In this document: piece after piece, positions 55,941 through 64,000 of the stretch
How positions within the stretch are numbered: the first letter of the stretch is position 1
Layout: every line of letters starts with the position of its first letter
From: JANSWP01 sp041941305
Lineage (GTDB): Bacteria > Bacteroidota > Bacteroidia > Chitinophagales > Saprospiraceae
Reading direction: 5' to 3'
Length of the DNA stretch: 64,000 nucleotides
Assembly: GCA_041941305.1 (NCBI GenBank)
Contig: JBGTQJ010000003.1
Span: 247,059-311,058 of the forward strand
Notes under the pieces: generated by a model
What the model was told of the DNA's origin: nothing
What the model saw: the letters and a program-made list of their open reading frames with translations, nothing else
Database searches by the model: none
Position numbers and translations under genes: made by a program

Positions 55941-58034
55941 ATGAGGTATGTCACTTTACTTGGACTGGCTTTTCTTTTGCCAATTTTCCAATTTGGTCTT
56001 TTTGCCAATGATCCAGAATTTCATTGCGATGATTCTGAACATGTGAATTTGGATATCTCTGCCTTAATTCAAAAAGTCAAAGCCAATACCTTTAAGGATT
56101 TGAACAAGGCTTTGTGCTTTGCAAATATTGCTCAAAAAAAGGTCGAGGAGCAGGGGATGCCTGAAAAGTTTTATAGAATTGAACAATTAAAAGGTTGGTG
56201 CTTTGAAAACAACAATCTATTGGATAGTGCTTCAACTCATTATACAAGAGCATTGGAATATGCCATTCAAAATAAAAACGAAAAGCAGCAATTGGAAGCT
56301 TATTCAGACCTTGCTGTAATTGCCCGCAGACTAACTAAATATACAGAAAGTAAAGATTACAGACTCAAAGCATTGGAAATTGCCAATAGACTGGAAGACC
56401 TGAGTGCACTTGCTGTTACTTACCACGGTTTAGGCACATTGTACAAGGAAATTGGTGATTATCAGGAATCGGCTGCCTACTTTCTAAAAGCCATAAGCTT
56501 CAATGAACAATCCGGTGATTTAGGACGTATGGTCAATACCATGCAATTTTTAGCAACAACTTATGCAGAAGCGGAGCATTTTGATATTGCTTTGGAAACC
56601 ATCCGAAATGCTTCTCAAATGGCGCTGGAATTAAAAGATACTATCCTAATGGGAATTGTAGCCTTCGATTATGGAAAAATTCTTGGAATGTTAGATCAAC
56701 ATGATGCAGCACTTGAGCAATTCCAGTCAGCCCTATGGTTTTTTCAAGATATACAACATAAACCGCTGATTGCCAGAACACTTCTATACATTGGTGATAA
56801 TTTCGCTAAGCAGGAAAAATACGGACGGGCTTTCCAATATTTTAACCAATGCCTGGAATTGGAACCCTATATTTCTATGAAAGGGCAAGCTGATTTAAAT
56901 TACAAATTGGCAGATTTACACTTTCAAAAGAATGAATTACAAAAAGCGGAAGCCTTATTCGAAAAAAGCTTGATGATTGCCGAAAAATACAAATTAAAGG
57001 ATTTCTGCCAGAAAAATAACCATCGGCTTTATCAACTGTATACCCAAAAAGATCGACCTGAAAAAGCATTGCAACATCTTGAAAGCTATACCAGGTTTAA
57101 AAAAATGTTGCTGAATGAAGAGAAGGCAAAGAAAATTGTGGAATTGCAGTTCAAGTACGATTTGGCGAAGCATGAACAAGAACTTCAACAATTGCAGATT
57201 CAACAGAGTGAAATGGTGCAGCGAAATAGCATAGCCATGTTTTCCATCATCTTATTGTTTTTGGTTTATGCTGTATGGTCTTATAAAAAGAACAACAGTC
57301 GACTTAAATTAAAGAATGCTGAAATTCAAAAGAAGAATATCAATTTAAGAGAATCTAATGAAGTATTGAAACAATTTGCTTACGTAACTGGGCATGACTT
57401 GAAAGAACCTCTAAGAAATATTGGAAGCTTTGTAAATCTAATTGATAGAAGGTTTGGTAATCAGATGCCAGAGCAAGCGAAGGAATACATGGAGTTTGTA
57501 ATCAATGGCGTGAAGAGAATGGATAATTTATTGTCTTCTTTGTTGGAATACTCTGCCATTTCAGGACAAAAAGCGACAGAGCATATCATTATTTCTCATG
57601 AGATTTTAGATGAAGTGATTTTGAATATGAAAAATACAATAGCACTAAAGAATGCGACTATTGAATGTTCCGCCAATTTACCCAACCTGCGTATGAGTCC
57701 ACTTCATTTAACTCAGCTTTTCCAGAACTTAATAGGCAATGCGCTAAAATTTGCAGAAGCTGACCCTGTGGTGAAAATTTCGGGAAAAATTACAGAAAAT
57801 GAATTGCATTTCAGTATCAGAGATAATGGCATTGGAATCCACAGTGATCATGGTAATAAAATTTTTAAACTCTTCTACAAACCCAATAAAGGGTCAACTG
57901 CGAATGGAATGGGTATTGGTTTATCTATTTGCAAAAATATCGTTGATAAATACAACGGTCGAATATGGTTTGAAAAAAATAAGGAAAAAGGTACTATTTT
58001 CCATTTTACCTTTCCAAAAGAGCTGGCGGCTTGA
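55941..58034 (+). CDS. TPR sensor histidine kinase (phytochrome-type HisKA core)
   Basis: 697 residues from the ATG at 55941, which begins the signal peptide (VTLLGLAFLLPIFQFGLFA); the frame is open a further nine codons with a TTG start. TPR repeats (about 75-375) include LGTLYKEIGDYQESAAYFLK. One transmembrane helix (IAMFSIILLFLVYAVW, about 430-450) and a coiled coil come next. The core has His485 in YVTGHDLKEPLRNIGSF, NLIGNALKFAE, DNGIGI, and GMGIGLSICKNIVDKYNGRIWF. It is a sensor kinase with no adjacent response regulator. It lies downstream of the 66-aa peptide gene and may be co-transcribed with it. Confidence 0.9.
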   Translation: MRYVTLLGLAFLLPIFQFGLFANDPEFHCDDSEHVNLDISALIQKVKANTFKDLNKALCFANIAQKKVEEQGMPEKFYRIEQLKGWCFENNNLLDSASTHYTRALEYAIQNKNEKQQLEAYSDLAVIARRLTKYTESKDYRLKALEIANRLEDLSALAVTYHGLGTLYKEIGDYQESAAYFLKAISFNEQSGDLGRMVNTMQFLATTYAEAEHFDIALETIRNASQMALELKDTILMGIVAFDYGKILGMLDQHDAALEQFQSALWFFQDIQHKPLIARTLLYIGDNFAKQEKYGRAFQYFNQCLELEPYISMKGQADLNYKLADLHFQKNELQKAEALFEKSLMIAEKYKLKDFCQKNNHRLYQLYTQKDRPEKALQHLESYTRFKKMLLNEEKAKKIVELQFKYDLAKHEQELQQLQIQQSEMVQRNSIAMFSIILLFLVYAVWSYKKNNSRLKLKNAEIQKKNINLRESNEVLKQFAYVTGHDLKEPLRNIGSFVNLIDRRFGNQMPEQAKEYMEFVINGVKRMDNLLSSLLEYSAISGQKATEHIIISHEILDEVILNMKNTIALKNATIECSANLPNLRMSPLHLTQLFQNLIGNALKFAEADPVVKISGKITENELHFSIRDNGIGIHSDHGNKIFKLFYKPNKGSTANGMGIGLSICKNIVDKYNGRIWFEKNKEKGTIFHFTFPKELAA

Positions 58035-58038
58035 AAAA

Positions 58039-58167
58039 AGGCTGTATCAAAAGTCATGAGGTGCAAAATTTTTAAGATTTAGTAAATCTATAACTTGTTG
58101 AATTTAAATCCACTAAATCTCGGAAATATAGCAGATTGAGGTTTCTTCACTTCTTATGATACAGTCC
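58039..58167. repeat. MITE-like element with TGTATCA ends
   Basis: AGGCTGTATCAAAAG (58039-58053) mirrors CTTATGATACAGTCC (58153-58167) with three mismatches. Inside, AGATTTAGT (58075-58083) mirrors ACTAAATCT (58112-58120). It is 129 bp with no coding capacity, directly after the kinase stop codon. Confidence 0.5.
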
Positions 58168-58190
58168 CTATGGTAATTTATAGAACGCAG

Positions 58191-58232
58191 AAAAAAGAAT
58201 CCCGAATTTTCCAAAACTAGAAAATTCGGGAT
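58191..58232 (-). terminator. Terminator of the GH64-like gene
   Basis: On the minus strand ATCCCGAATTTTC pairs perfectly with GAAAATTCGGGAT around an 8-base loop and is followed by CTTTTTT. It lies about 25 bases after the stop codon at 58256. Confidence 0.8.
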
Positions 58233-58255
58233 GTTTCATGAAATAGAAAGTACAA

Positions 58256-59980
58256 TTATGTTGGAAGAACAGCAGGACCAGCTGCCTCATTCCAAGTAAG
58301 GTTTGACGGCATTTTTAATTCTGCACTTCCTGGACCATCTCCTGATTGCCACCAGATAGTGTAAGGAGGAATATCTGCTCCATTTTGTTGTAAACATTGA
58401 TTACCATGGGCATCTGTCATTGCCAAAGGATTGATTCTCGGGTTCGACAATTCGGTTAATTTATAATAAATATAACGATTCGTCCAGCTACCATCGGGTC
58501 CTAAAAAGGTCATTTTTGCCCAACTGTCACTAGCCAGGAATTCTCCTTCGTAACTTCCCGTAGTTTGATCGGGTGCAATAGGAGCGCTTTTTCCAGAAGA
58601 ACCAATGATGATATTGCCAAGTCCTTGACTACCTGCGCCAATAATAAAACTATATGGAGAAGAACTGGATGGAGGGTTGGAGTTAAATCCACAGGTATTG
58701 GAGCCTTGTTCTGCGCAAGCGGTGATGGTCACTGTTTGCTCGTTATTGGCTACGATCAAAGCTCCCAAATACTTGTCAGCGTAAGGATAACCATATCCAT
58801 TGATGTTTTCATGGACGAGTTTGGCGTATTGATTTCCGTAAGCGTCATTTGGGAATGGACCATAAGTCGCTCCGGGTCCACCCCAGTTTTCATTATTATT
58901 GGCGTCAATTAATGAAGAACCAGCAGAAGTTGCAGGTACAAAACGACCTTCATTCATGCCTATTAGAATATTTCTTACTGTTGAATTTGAAATGATTTGT
59001 TCACCTGGGGTAAAGCCAGCTGCAGTTGCATCATCATCACTCATATTGAATGGAACTGTCTTAGTATTGAAAACTACTTTTCCATTTGCACATGCATAAA
59101 TATTTGCTGTACTAAATTCCCCAAGTTCGATATTCAATGTGTACGTGCTGTCTGAACTACTAAGGGTAATGACATTATCTGTTGAACCTGTAACATTATT
59201 AAAGTTTCCTGTAAAGGTAATTGGTGTACCTCCTGAAGTTGGGGCATCCGAAGTGATTGAAATAGGAGTGTTGTATTGGTTCAACGCAGTGAGGTAAGCA
59301 TCAAAAGAACGCCAACATGCAGAGTTTCCTGCTGTAGGGGAAACGACTTTGTTGAAGCCAGTTACACATGTAATTTTGCTGGCAATTCCAGTATAATTGG
59401 GATCTGATGTATTTGACGGGTTCGCTCCAGGGCATCCGCCTGTAGTGCCAATGATCCCTTCAACAGTTTGTCGAATGGTTTCTACCGATCCATTATAGCC
59501 CATATTGAAAGTCTCTCCGAATACAGTATATCCACTTATACAAGTTGGCAATCCTATTAAGTTGACATTTGTCATATCAATCCATAATCCAGTATCGCCA
59601 GGTACATAGGCGAACTCAATAACGCCGTAATACCTTTTCCAATAGGGAACGGGTTGCACGGTTGTTCCTGCGGAATTGGGAATTCGGTATTCTTCGCCAA
59701 CTGTATATTCATCGTGTTTTGTACCGTATGGCAATGGGCCGTAGCCAATGTAAAGTCTGCCTGAATCCAGGTAATCAAACGTAATGATACCGTTATTGGG
59801 ACCATTTATGTAATCATCCAATCCTGTTGATGTATGGAGTGATAGTCCGGAATTTAAGTTTATAGGATGACCGGTAACCGGTGTGCCGGTAATCATAAAG
59901 TTTAAAACGTAATCTTCTGCCGGATTGGAACCAACAGATAACGGAGGTCTTAAATTCGCTAATTGAATTGTTACACCCAT
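58256..59980 (-). CDS. GH64-like (beta-1,3-glucanase/thaumatin-fold) protein without signal peptide
   Basis: 574 residues. Features that recall glycoside hydrolase family 64 are: SGRLYIGYGPLP; GVIEFAYVPGDTGLWIDMTN followed by VNLIGLPTCISG; a middle part with NKVVSPTAGNS and ITFTGNFNN; FSTANIYACANGKVVFN; and YAKLVHENINGYGYPYADKY. Such enzymes cut laminarin-type beta-1,3-glucan. I could not pin down the catalytic acids. The N-terminus (MGVTIQLANLRPPLSVGSNP) is not a signal peptide. An in-frame TGA lies 39 bases upstream (60017-60019), so none was missed. There is no T9SS tail either. It is therefore predicted cytosolic or exported by an unusual route. Confidence 0.65.
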   Translation of the reverse strand: MGVTIQLANLRPPLSVGSNPAEDYVLNFMITGTPVTGHPINLNSGLSLHTSTGLDDYINGPNNGIITFDYLDSGRLYIGYGPLPYGTKHDEYTVGEEYRIPNSAGTTVQPVPYWKRYYGVIEFAYVPGDTGLWIDMTNVNLIGLPTCISGYTVFGETFNMGYNGSVETIRQTVEGIIGTTGGCPGANPSNTSDPNYTGIASKITCVTGFNKVVSPTAGNSACWRSFDAYLTALNQYNTPISITSDAPTSGGTPITFTGNFNNVTGSTDNVITLSSSDSTYTLNIELGEFSTANIYACANGKVVFNTKTVPFNMSDDDATAAGFTPGEQIISNSTVRNILIGMNEGRFVPATSAGSSLIDANNNENWGGPGATYGPFPNDAYGNQYAKLVHENINGYGYPYADKYLGALIVANNEQTVTITACAEQGSNTCGFNSNPPSSSSPYSFIIGAGSQGLGNIIIGSSGKSAPIAPDQTTGSYEGEFLASDSWAKMTFLGPDGSWTNRYIYYKLTELSNPRINPLAMTDAHGNQCLQQNGADIPPYTIWWQSGDGPGSAELKMPSNLTWNEAAGPAVLPT

Positions 59981-60563
59981 AATAAATCTAGTTTTGGTTT
60001 GTGAATGATACTTATTTCAGAAGAAGGTACAGATTGGTAGAGGGTATACTTTATACCCCTTAAAGTCCTCCTGACTTAAGTATTTTAATTGTTGAATAGT
60101 GTTCCAAAACGGTGCTGTTGGAAGTTTTAGAACACCATGTTTTTAAAGGAAGGCATTAAAACACAGCCAATCTGGATACCCTCGGACAGAAGGTATCAGC
60201 TGCATTATTTTAGATGATAAATAAGACGAATGTTAATAAAAGGGAAGCCAATAAAAATAAGATGATGATTAAATATCGCGGATATGAAAGCAAACATAGA
60301 TAAAAAACGGGTTTTATAAAAACATCTTGTTGAAATTTGTTTGAATCACCAATTCAGGCAAAACCTTTTAACTTAATCAGTATTTGTGCTTCCATTAAGG
60401 CATTTTCGGTCATCTAAACCAAATTCCTTTCAACGTATATTTTCTTTCCAAATCCAAATTTTATTTTACTTTTAGGCGATCTTGGCTACAGGAAATCTTT
60501 TAAAAAAACGCTTTGTCCTTTTTAAATAACACTAAATCAATTTTTTAACTTAAACTAATTGTA
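59981..60563. other. Divergent intergenic region with several inverted repeats
   Basis: 583 bp between the GH64-like gene and the TonB receptor. Three hairpins are visible: GGGTATA-CTT-TATACCC (60042-60058), GTGTTCCAAAAC opposite GTTTTAGAACAC (60099-60135), and GATACC opposite GGTATC (60175-60197). TACTTTTA (60467-60474) could be a -7 box for the receptor. The small palindrome at 60042 lies about 60 bases upstream of the GH64-like start and could be an operator. Confidence 0.4.
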
Positions 60564-63182
60564 ATGAAAAGAGTTCTAACCACACTTTTAATCCTATTAG
60601 GGTTTGGTCATTTGATGATCGCCCAGAATATCATATCCGGAACAGTCACCGATGCATTGGATGGCGAGCCGATGGTAGGTGCAACAGTTTTGATTGTGGG
60701 TACAGCCAGGGGAACCTTTGTTGGTTCCGATGGTTCATTCTCAATTGAGGTTGCTTCTCTCCCAGTCACCTTGGATATCAATTATACAGGTTATGCCAGG
60801 GCAACTGTTTCCGTAACCAGTACAGATGCTGTGGAGGTCAAATTGGAAAGAGGAATCCCTTTGAATCAGATTGTGATTTCTGGTTCTCGTGGTAAACCCA
60901 GAACCATATTGACTTCTCCAGTTCCAATTGACAATATCAATGCTTCCGAATTGCAGTCAAGTGGACAGGTATCCCTGGATCAAATGATTAATTACAAAGT
61001 GCCTTCCTATAATTCGGCAAACATGGCGATTTCAGATGCCACAGCTCATTTTGACCCTTCTGAATTGAGGAATTTAGGACCTTCCAGAACCTTGGTTTTA
61101 GTAAATGGAAAAAGAAAAAATCAGGCTGCACAAGTTTATCTGAATGATTCTCCTGGACGAGGAGAAGTAGGAACAGATATGAAGAGTATTCCCGCTGCTG
61201 CTATTGAGAGAGTAGAGGTTTTGAGAGATGGTGCTTCAGCCCAATACGGATCGGATGCCGTAGCTGGTGTAATCAACATCATTCTGAAAGAAAAAGCGAC
61301 CAACTGGGAAATCAATGCTGAATCAGGCGTGACAACTGAAGGTGATGGCTTTACTTATGGCGTAGATGTCAGTAAAGGATTTGCTGTTGGGGACAATGGA
61401 AGTATCAATTTTACTGCTGAGTACTATTACCAGGATATTACGGATAGGGCTGGTGAATACGCAGCCAGAGAAGGAGATCCGCTTTTTGGAATCCCATTAG
61501 GTACTGATCCCGCATTGGATGATTATTTTACTCGTTTTCCTGATTTGAATATGACATATGGACAGCCTGAGCTTTCCAGATTCTCTGGTTTGGTTAATTT
61601 TGCTTCAAAATATGGAGATGGAAATGGTAAATTTTATGCGCTTGCCGGATTGACTTCAAGAGACGGCAAATCTTTCGCTTTTTATAGAACTTCTTATTGG
61701 AGAGATACCGATTGGGGTAAACTAACTCCTGCAGGGGAAGAGTACATTGGCTACCAGCCTACTTTTGAAACGGACATTACCGACATTACATTTACAGTGG
61801 GTAATCAATACAAATTTGGAGAGTGGGATTCAGATATCAGCGTAACTTATGGCAGCAATAAAGTAGACTATACAGTTAATAATTCACTCAACAGAACCTT
61901 AGCTGAACAAAGTCCAACTTCCTTCAATCCAGGTGGTTATACCTTTGGAAACATACTTGGAAATATTGACCTTTCTCGTTCTTTCGACAAGCTTTCCGTT
62001 GCCTTTGGTACAGAGATTAGAAATGAAATGTTTGAGACCAGAGCTGGGGAAGAAGCTTCTTATGCTCCAGCACCTGGAACAGATTCCTTCCCAGGATTGA
62101 CTCCAGATAATGCTGCAGACGAAAACAGAACAAATATTGGTGTGTATGCAAGTGCTGATTTTGATGCTTCTGATGAATTCCTGATTGGTGGTGCAGTTCG
62201 TTTTGAAAACTATTCTGATTTTGGTAGCAATTTCTCCTGGAAAGTAAGTACGCGCTATTTGCTGGGAACAGACCGTGGAGCAATCCGTGCTTCTGTAAGT
62301 ACTGGTTTCCGCGCACCATCATTGCACCAGATTTATTTGAGCAATATTCAAACAACCGCAGGTGCAAATGGCTTGATTCAGGAAGGTACTTTTAGCAATG
62401 TTAGTGATATTACAAGAAATGTTCTGGGCGTAGCTCAGCTGGATGCTGAAACTTCCCTCAACTTTACTGGAGGGATCACTTATAGACTGTCTGACAATTT
62501 CTCAGCTTCTGTTGATTATTACAACATTACTGTTGAAGACCGCGTGCTCTTTACAGACCAAATTAGTAAGGATGCCTTTGAAGATGGTACTGCCATCCGA
62601 GCCAGCCTGGATGCAGCCAATGTAGAAGCTTTCAAATTTTTTATCAACGCAGTTGATACCAAAACATCAGGTATCGATGTGGTGTTGAATTATTCGGATA
62701 TAACTTTAGGTAGCAGTGCTAATAATTTGGATATAATTTTTGCATTGAATATCAATGAAACTGAATTGGAAGGAGAAGTACAAGCTCCAGAAGCATTTGG
62801 TTCTGTAAGTATCTTTGGTGATTTGCCAAGAGAATTATTGACCAGTGCGCGTCCGAATACCAAATTTACACTTGGTCTTAATTTGGACATGGGTAAATTC
62901 TCCGCAAGTGTAAACAACACTTATTTTGGCGAAGTTGCTGAACCTTTTGCTGGAAGTGATCAGGTGTATGCAGGGAAAGTTATCACAGACTTGATTTTGG
63001 CATATGATTTCAGTAGCAAATTTAATATCAACATCACGGCTAACAATCTACTTAATGTATATCCAGATGTTGTTGATGGAGATAAAGATCCATTTGGCTG
63101 GAGATTCCAATACCCATGGCGTGTTAATCAATTTGGATTTTTAGGTACGGTAATTAAGGGTGGTTTGTCATTGAGTTTTTAA
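60564..63182 (+). CDS. TonB-dependent outer-membrane receptor (SusC-like N-terminus)
   Basis: 872 residues with signal peptide (VLTTLLILLGFGHLMIAQ). A carboxypeptidase-D regulatory-like domain (about 22-100; ISGTVTDALDGEPMVGATVL) precedes the plug (about 110-235; LGPSRTLVLVNGKRKNQ, ERVEVLRDGASAQYGSDAVA, GVINIILKEK). The barrel runs to the C-terminus, which ends GGLSLSF with the terminal Phe expected of outer-membrane proteins. TonB energy drives import of a bound ligand, but the ligand is unknown. No SusD-like partner follows, so it is not a standard glycan-uptake pair. The divergent neighbour is GH64-like, but a functional link is inference. Confidence 0.93.
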   Translation: MKRVLTTLLILLGFGHLMIAQNIISGTVTDALDGEPMVGATVLIVGTARGTFVGSDGSFSIEVASLPVTLDINYTGYARATVSVTSTDAVEVKLERGIPLNQIVISGSRGKPRTILTSPVPIDNINASELQSSGQVSLDQMINYKVPSYNSANMAISDATAHFDPSELRNLGPSRTLVLVNGKRKNQAAQVYLNDSPGRGEVGTDMKSIPAAAIERVEVLRDGASAQYGSDAVAGVINIILKEKATNWEINAESGVTTEGDGFTYGVDVSKGFAVGDNGSINFTAEYYYQDITDRAGEYAAREGDPLFGIPLGTDPALDDYFTRFPDLNMTYGQPELSRFSGLVNFASKYGDGNGKFYALAGLTSRDGKSFAFYRTSYWRDTDWGKLTPAGEEYIGYQPTFETDITDITFTVGNQYKFGEWDSDISVTYGSNKVDYTVNNSLNRTLAEQSPTSFNPGGYTFGNILGNIDLSRSFDKLSVAFGTEIRNEMFETRAGEEASYAPAPGTDSFPGLTPDNAADENRTNIGVYASADFDASDEFLIGGAVRFENYSDFGSNFSWKVSTRYLLGTDRGAIRASVSTGFRAPSLHQIYLSNIQTTAGANGLIQEGTFSNVSDITRNVLGVAQLDAETSLNFTGGITYRLSDNFSASVDYYNITVEDRVLFTDQISKDAFEDGTAIRASLDAANVEAFKFFINAVDTKTSGIDVVLNYSDITLGSSANNLDIIFALNINETELEGEVQAPEAFGSVSIFGDLPRELLTSARPNTKFTLGLNLDMGKFSASVNNTYFGEVAEPFAGSDQVYAGKVITDLILAYDFSSKFNINITANNLLNVYPDVVDGDKDPFGWRFQYPWRVNQFGFLGTVIKGGLSLSF

Positions 63183-63480
63183 GTAATTGCATTACATGAT
63201 ATCGTAATTTATATAAGGATAGGGTTGGCATTGAGCCAGCCCTATTTTTATGGGGAGTATTGTAAAACAAGCCTTTTGCTTAGTTTTACGTTTTACTTTC
63301 AGGCTGAATCCTTCTTCTCCAAGTTTTGAAAGAGAACCATAGGATCATTTAAAGAATAACTTCGACATTTTGATGACTTCTTTTGAGCTAAGCCTTCTTC
63401 TGCCAAAGGCATCCTGTCATGCGACAGAAAGATTGAGCCGGAAAAACCGACAGAAAGATTGACCCCACTTTTGAGAATTT
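63183..63480. other. Gap ending in the IS terminus
   Basis: About 300 bp between the receptor and the transposase. TGCCAAAGGCATCC (63401-63414) is a copy of the dispersed GGATGCC(C/T)TTGGCA core. The insertion-sequence end abuts it. Nothing else was recognised. Confidence 0.4.
63415..63480. mobile_element. Insertion-sequence terminus with internal direct repeats
   Basis: The presumed IS end begins TGTCATGCGACAG at 63415. CGACAGAAAGATTGA occurs twice (63422-63436 and 63448-63462), 26 bp apart, between the end and the transposase stop codon. Repeated sub-terminal motifs behind a TG end are typical of IS21-type elements. The other end is outside the window. Confidence 0.55.
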
Positions 63481-64000
63481 CTAACAGTTCATTGAAATGC
63501 CGGCATTTTTGAATATTTGACATTGATTAAAGAAAGTTTTAGTTGAAGTTTTTAACAGTCGTCCGTCTGAGGCTCTAATGAGCCAAAGTTTTTCAATGGG
63601 GTCGACTGTTATGGTTACAGGATGATAAACAAAGTCTTTCCCTATGTAAATGGCTTGGCTCCAAAAGTTGAGGGTGCCTGATTTAGTAGTTTGACGTGAC
63701 CAAACTTTGTCAGCAAGCGTATCATAAACCTTTTGCAGACTAAAGTTTTTGGGTTCATAGGTTCGAGGATTTTGCCAAAGCTCTGGATAAAGTTCTTTTC
63801 GAGTTTTATCTCCTAGTTTCCGAATCCGAAATACTTCTCTTTGTATTCGATTGGTTTGGTTGATTCTTTGCTGATAGCTCTCAATTGATTCATACAATTT
63901 GGGGCTTGACCACCGTTTGCAAATCCCTTGTAAACCTTCTACTGTTCCATTGTGTTGAGGACTTCCTACAGGATTTAAAATCACTTCAATGCCTAAACCC
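63481..64000 (-). CDS. DDE integrase-core transposase, partial
   Basis: The last 173 codons only; the frame continues past the window edge. GLGIEVILNPVGSPQHNGTVEG holds the conserved HNGxxEG region with the third acidic residue of a DDE (rve) catalytic core. The following part (LWSxxR-like YPELWQNPRTYEP, then LNFWSQAIYIGKDFVYHPV and LWLIRASDGRLLKT) is a beta-rich C-terminal domain like those of IS481- and IS21-type transposases. The exact family is not decided. It catalyses transposition of the IS whose end lies at 63415. Confidence 0.8.
   Translation of the reverse strand, partial: GLGIEVILNPVGSPQHNGTVEGLQGICKRWSSPKLYESIESYQQRINQTNRIQREVFRIRKLGDKTRKELYPELWQNPRTYEPKNFSLQKVYDTLADKVWSRQTTKSGTLNFWSQAIYIGKDFVYHPVTITVDPIEKLWLIRASDGRLLKTSTKTFFNQCQIFKNAGISMNC

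Overview
The window is a low-GC (about 40 %), gene-sparse stretch of a Bacteroidota chromosome, most likely from the Saprospiria/Lewinella side of the phylum (inference). The indications are several type IX secretion (T9SS) sorting domains, SprB-like and SdrD_B-like adhesin repeats, a CHU_C-type gliding C-terminus, a SusC-like TonB receptor, promoters of the Bacteroidetes type (TTTG / TAnnTTTG), and many palindromic elements in the gaps. I found no tRNA, rRNA, CRISPR array or phage module.

Layout. 1-12.9 kb: two divergent surface-protein genes, one cut by the window edge and one of about 3,590 codons, which share a Cys-rich domain. 12.9-15.2 kb: two small Lys-rich paralogues with a shared upstream module, then an alpha/beta hydrolase. 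15.2-26.3 kb: secreted proteins (a T9SS subtilase, an FG-GAP-type repeat protein, a sortilin-like BNR propeller protein and a second subtilase). 26.3-27.8 kb: a gene-free, repeat-rich gap. 27.8-34.1 kb: a cNMP-binding/methyltransferase fusion, a TfoX-like small protein, ApbE and a two-component-propeller/LytS-type kinase. 34.4-45.4 kb: three tandem paralogous M36 (fungalysin) metallopeptidases with T9SS tails. 45.4-53.1 kb: a MITE-like element, a di-haem peroxidase lipoprotein, an unknown large lipoprotein, a beta-barrel protein, a DUF2461 protein and a sulfatase lipoprotein. 53.1-58.0 kb: two TPR/histidine kinases flanking a 66-aa peptide with a possible Gly-Gly leader. 58.2-63.2 kb: a leaderless GH64-like protein and a TonB-dependent receptor. 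63.4-64 kb: the end of an insertion sequence that abuts a copy of a dispersed repeat.

How the genes fit together. Most products are exported: adhesins, proteases, a sulfatase and an outer-membrane receptor. This suits a surface-associated polymer degrader. Three sensor kinases without an adjacent response regulator, and a cNMP-binding methyltransferase, supply regulation. No classical defence or biosynthetic cluster is visible. The most unusual items are the candidate leader peptide between two kinases, the shared upstream module of the Lys-rich pair, the cNMP-methyltransferase fusion, the GH64-like protein without a signal peptide, and several families of palindromic mobile-looking elements.
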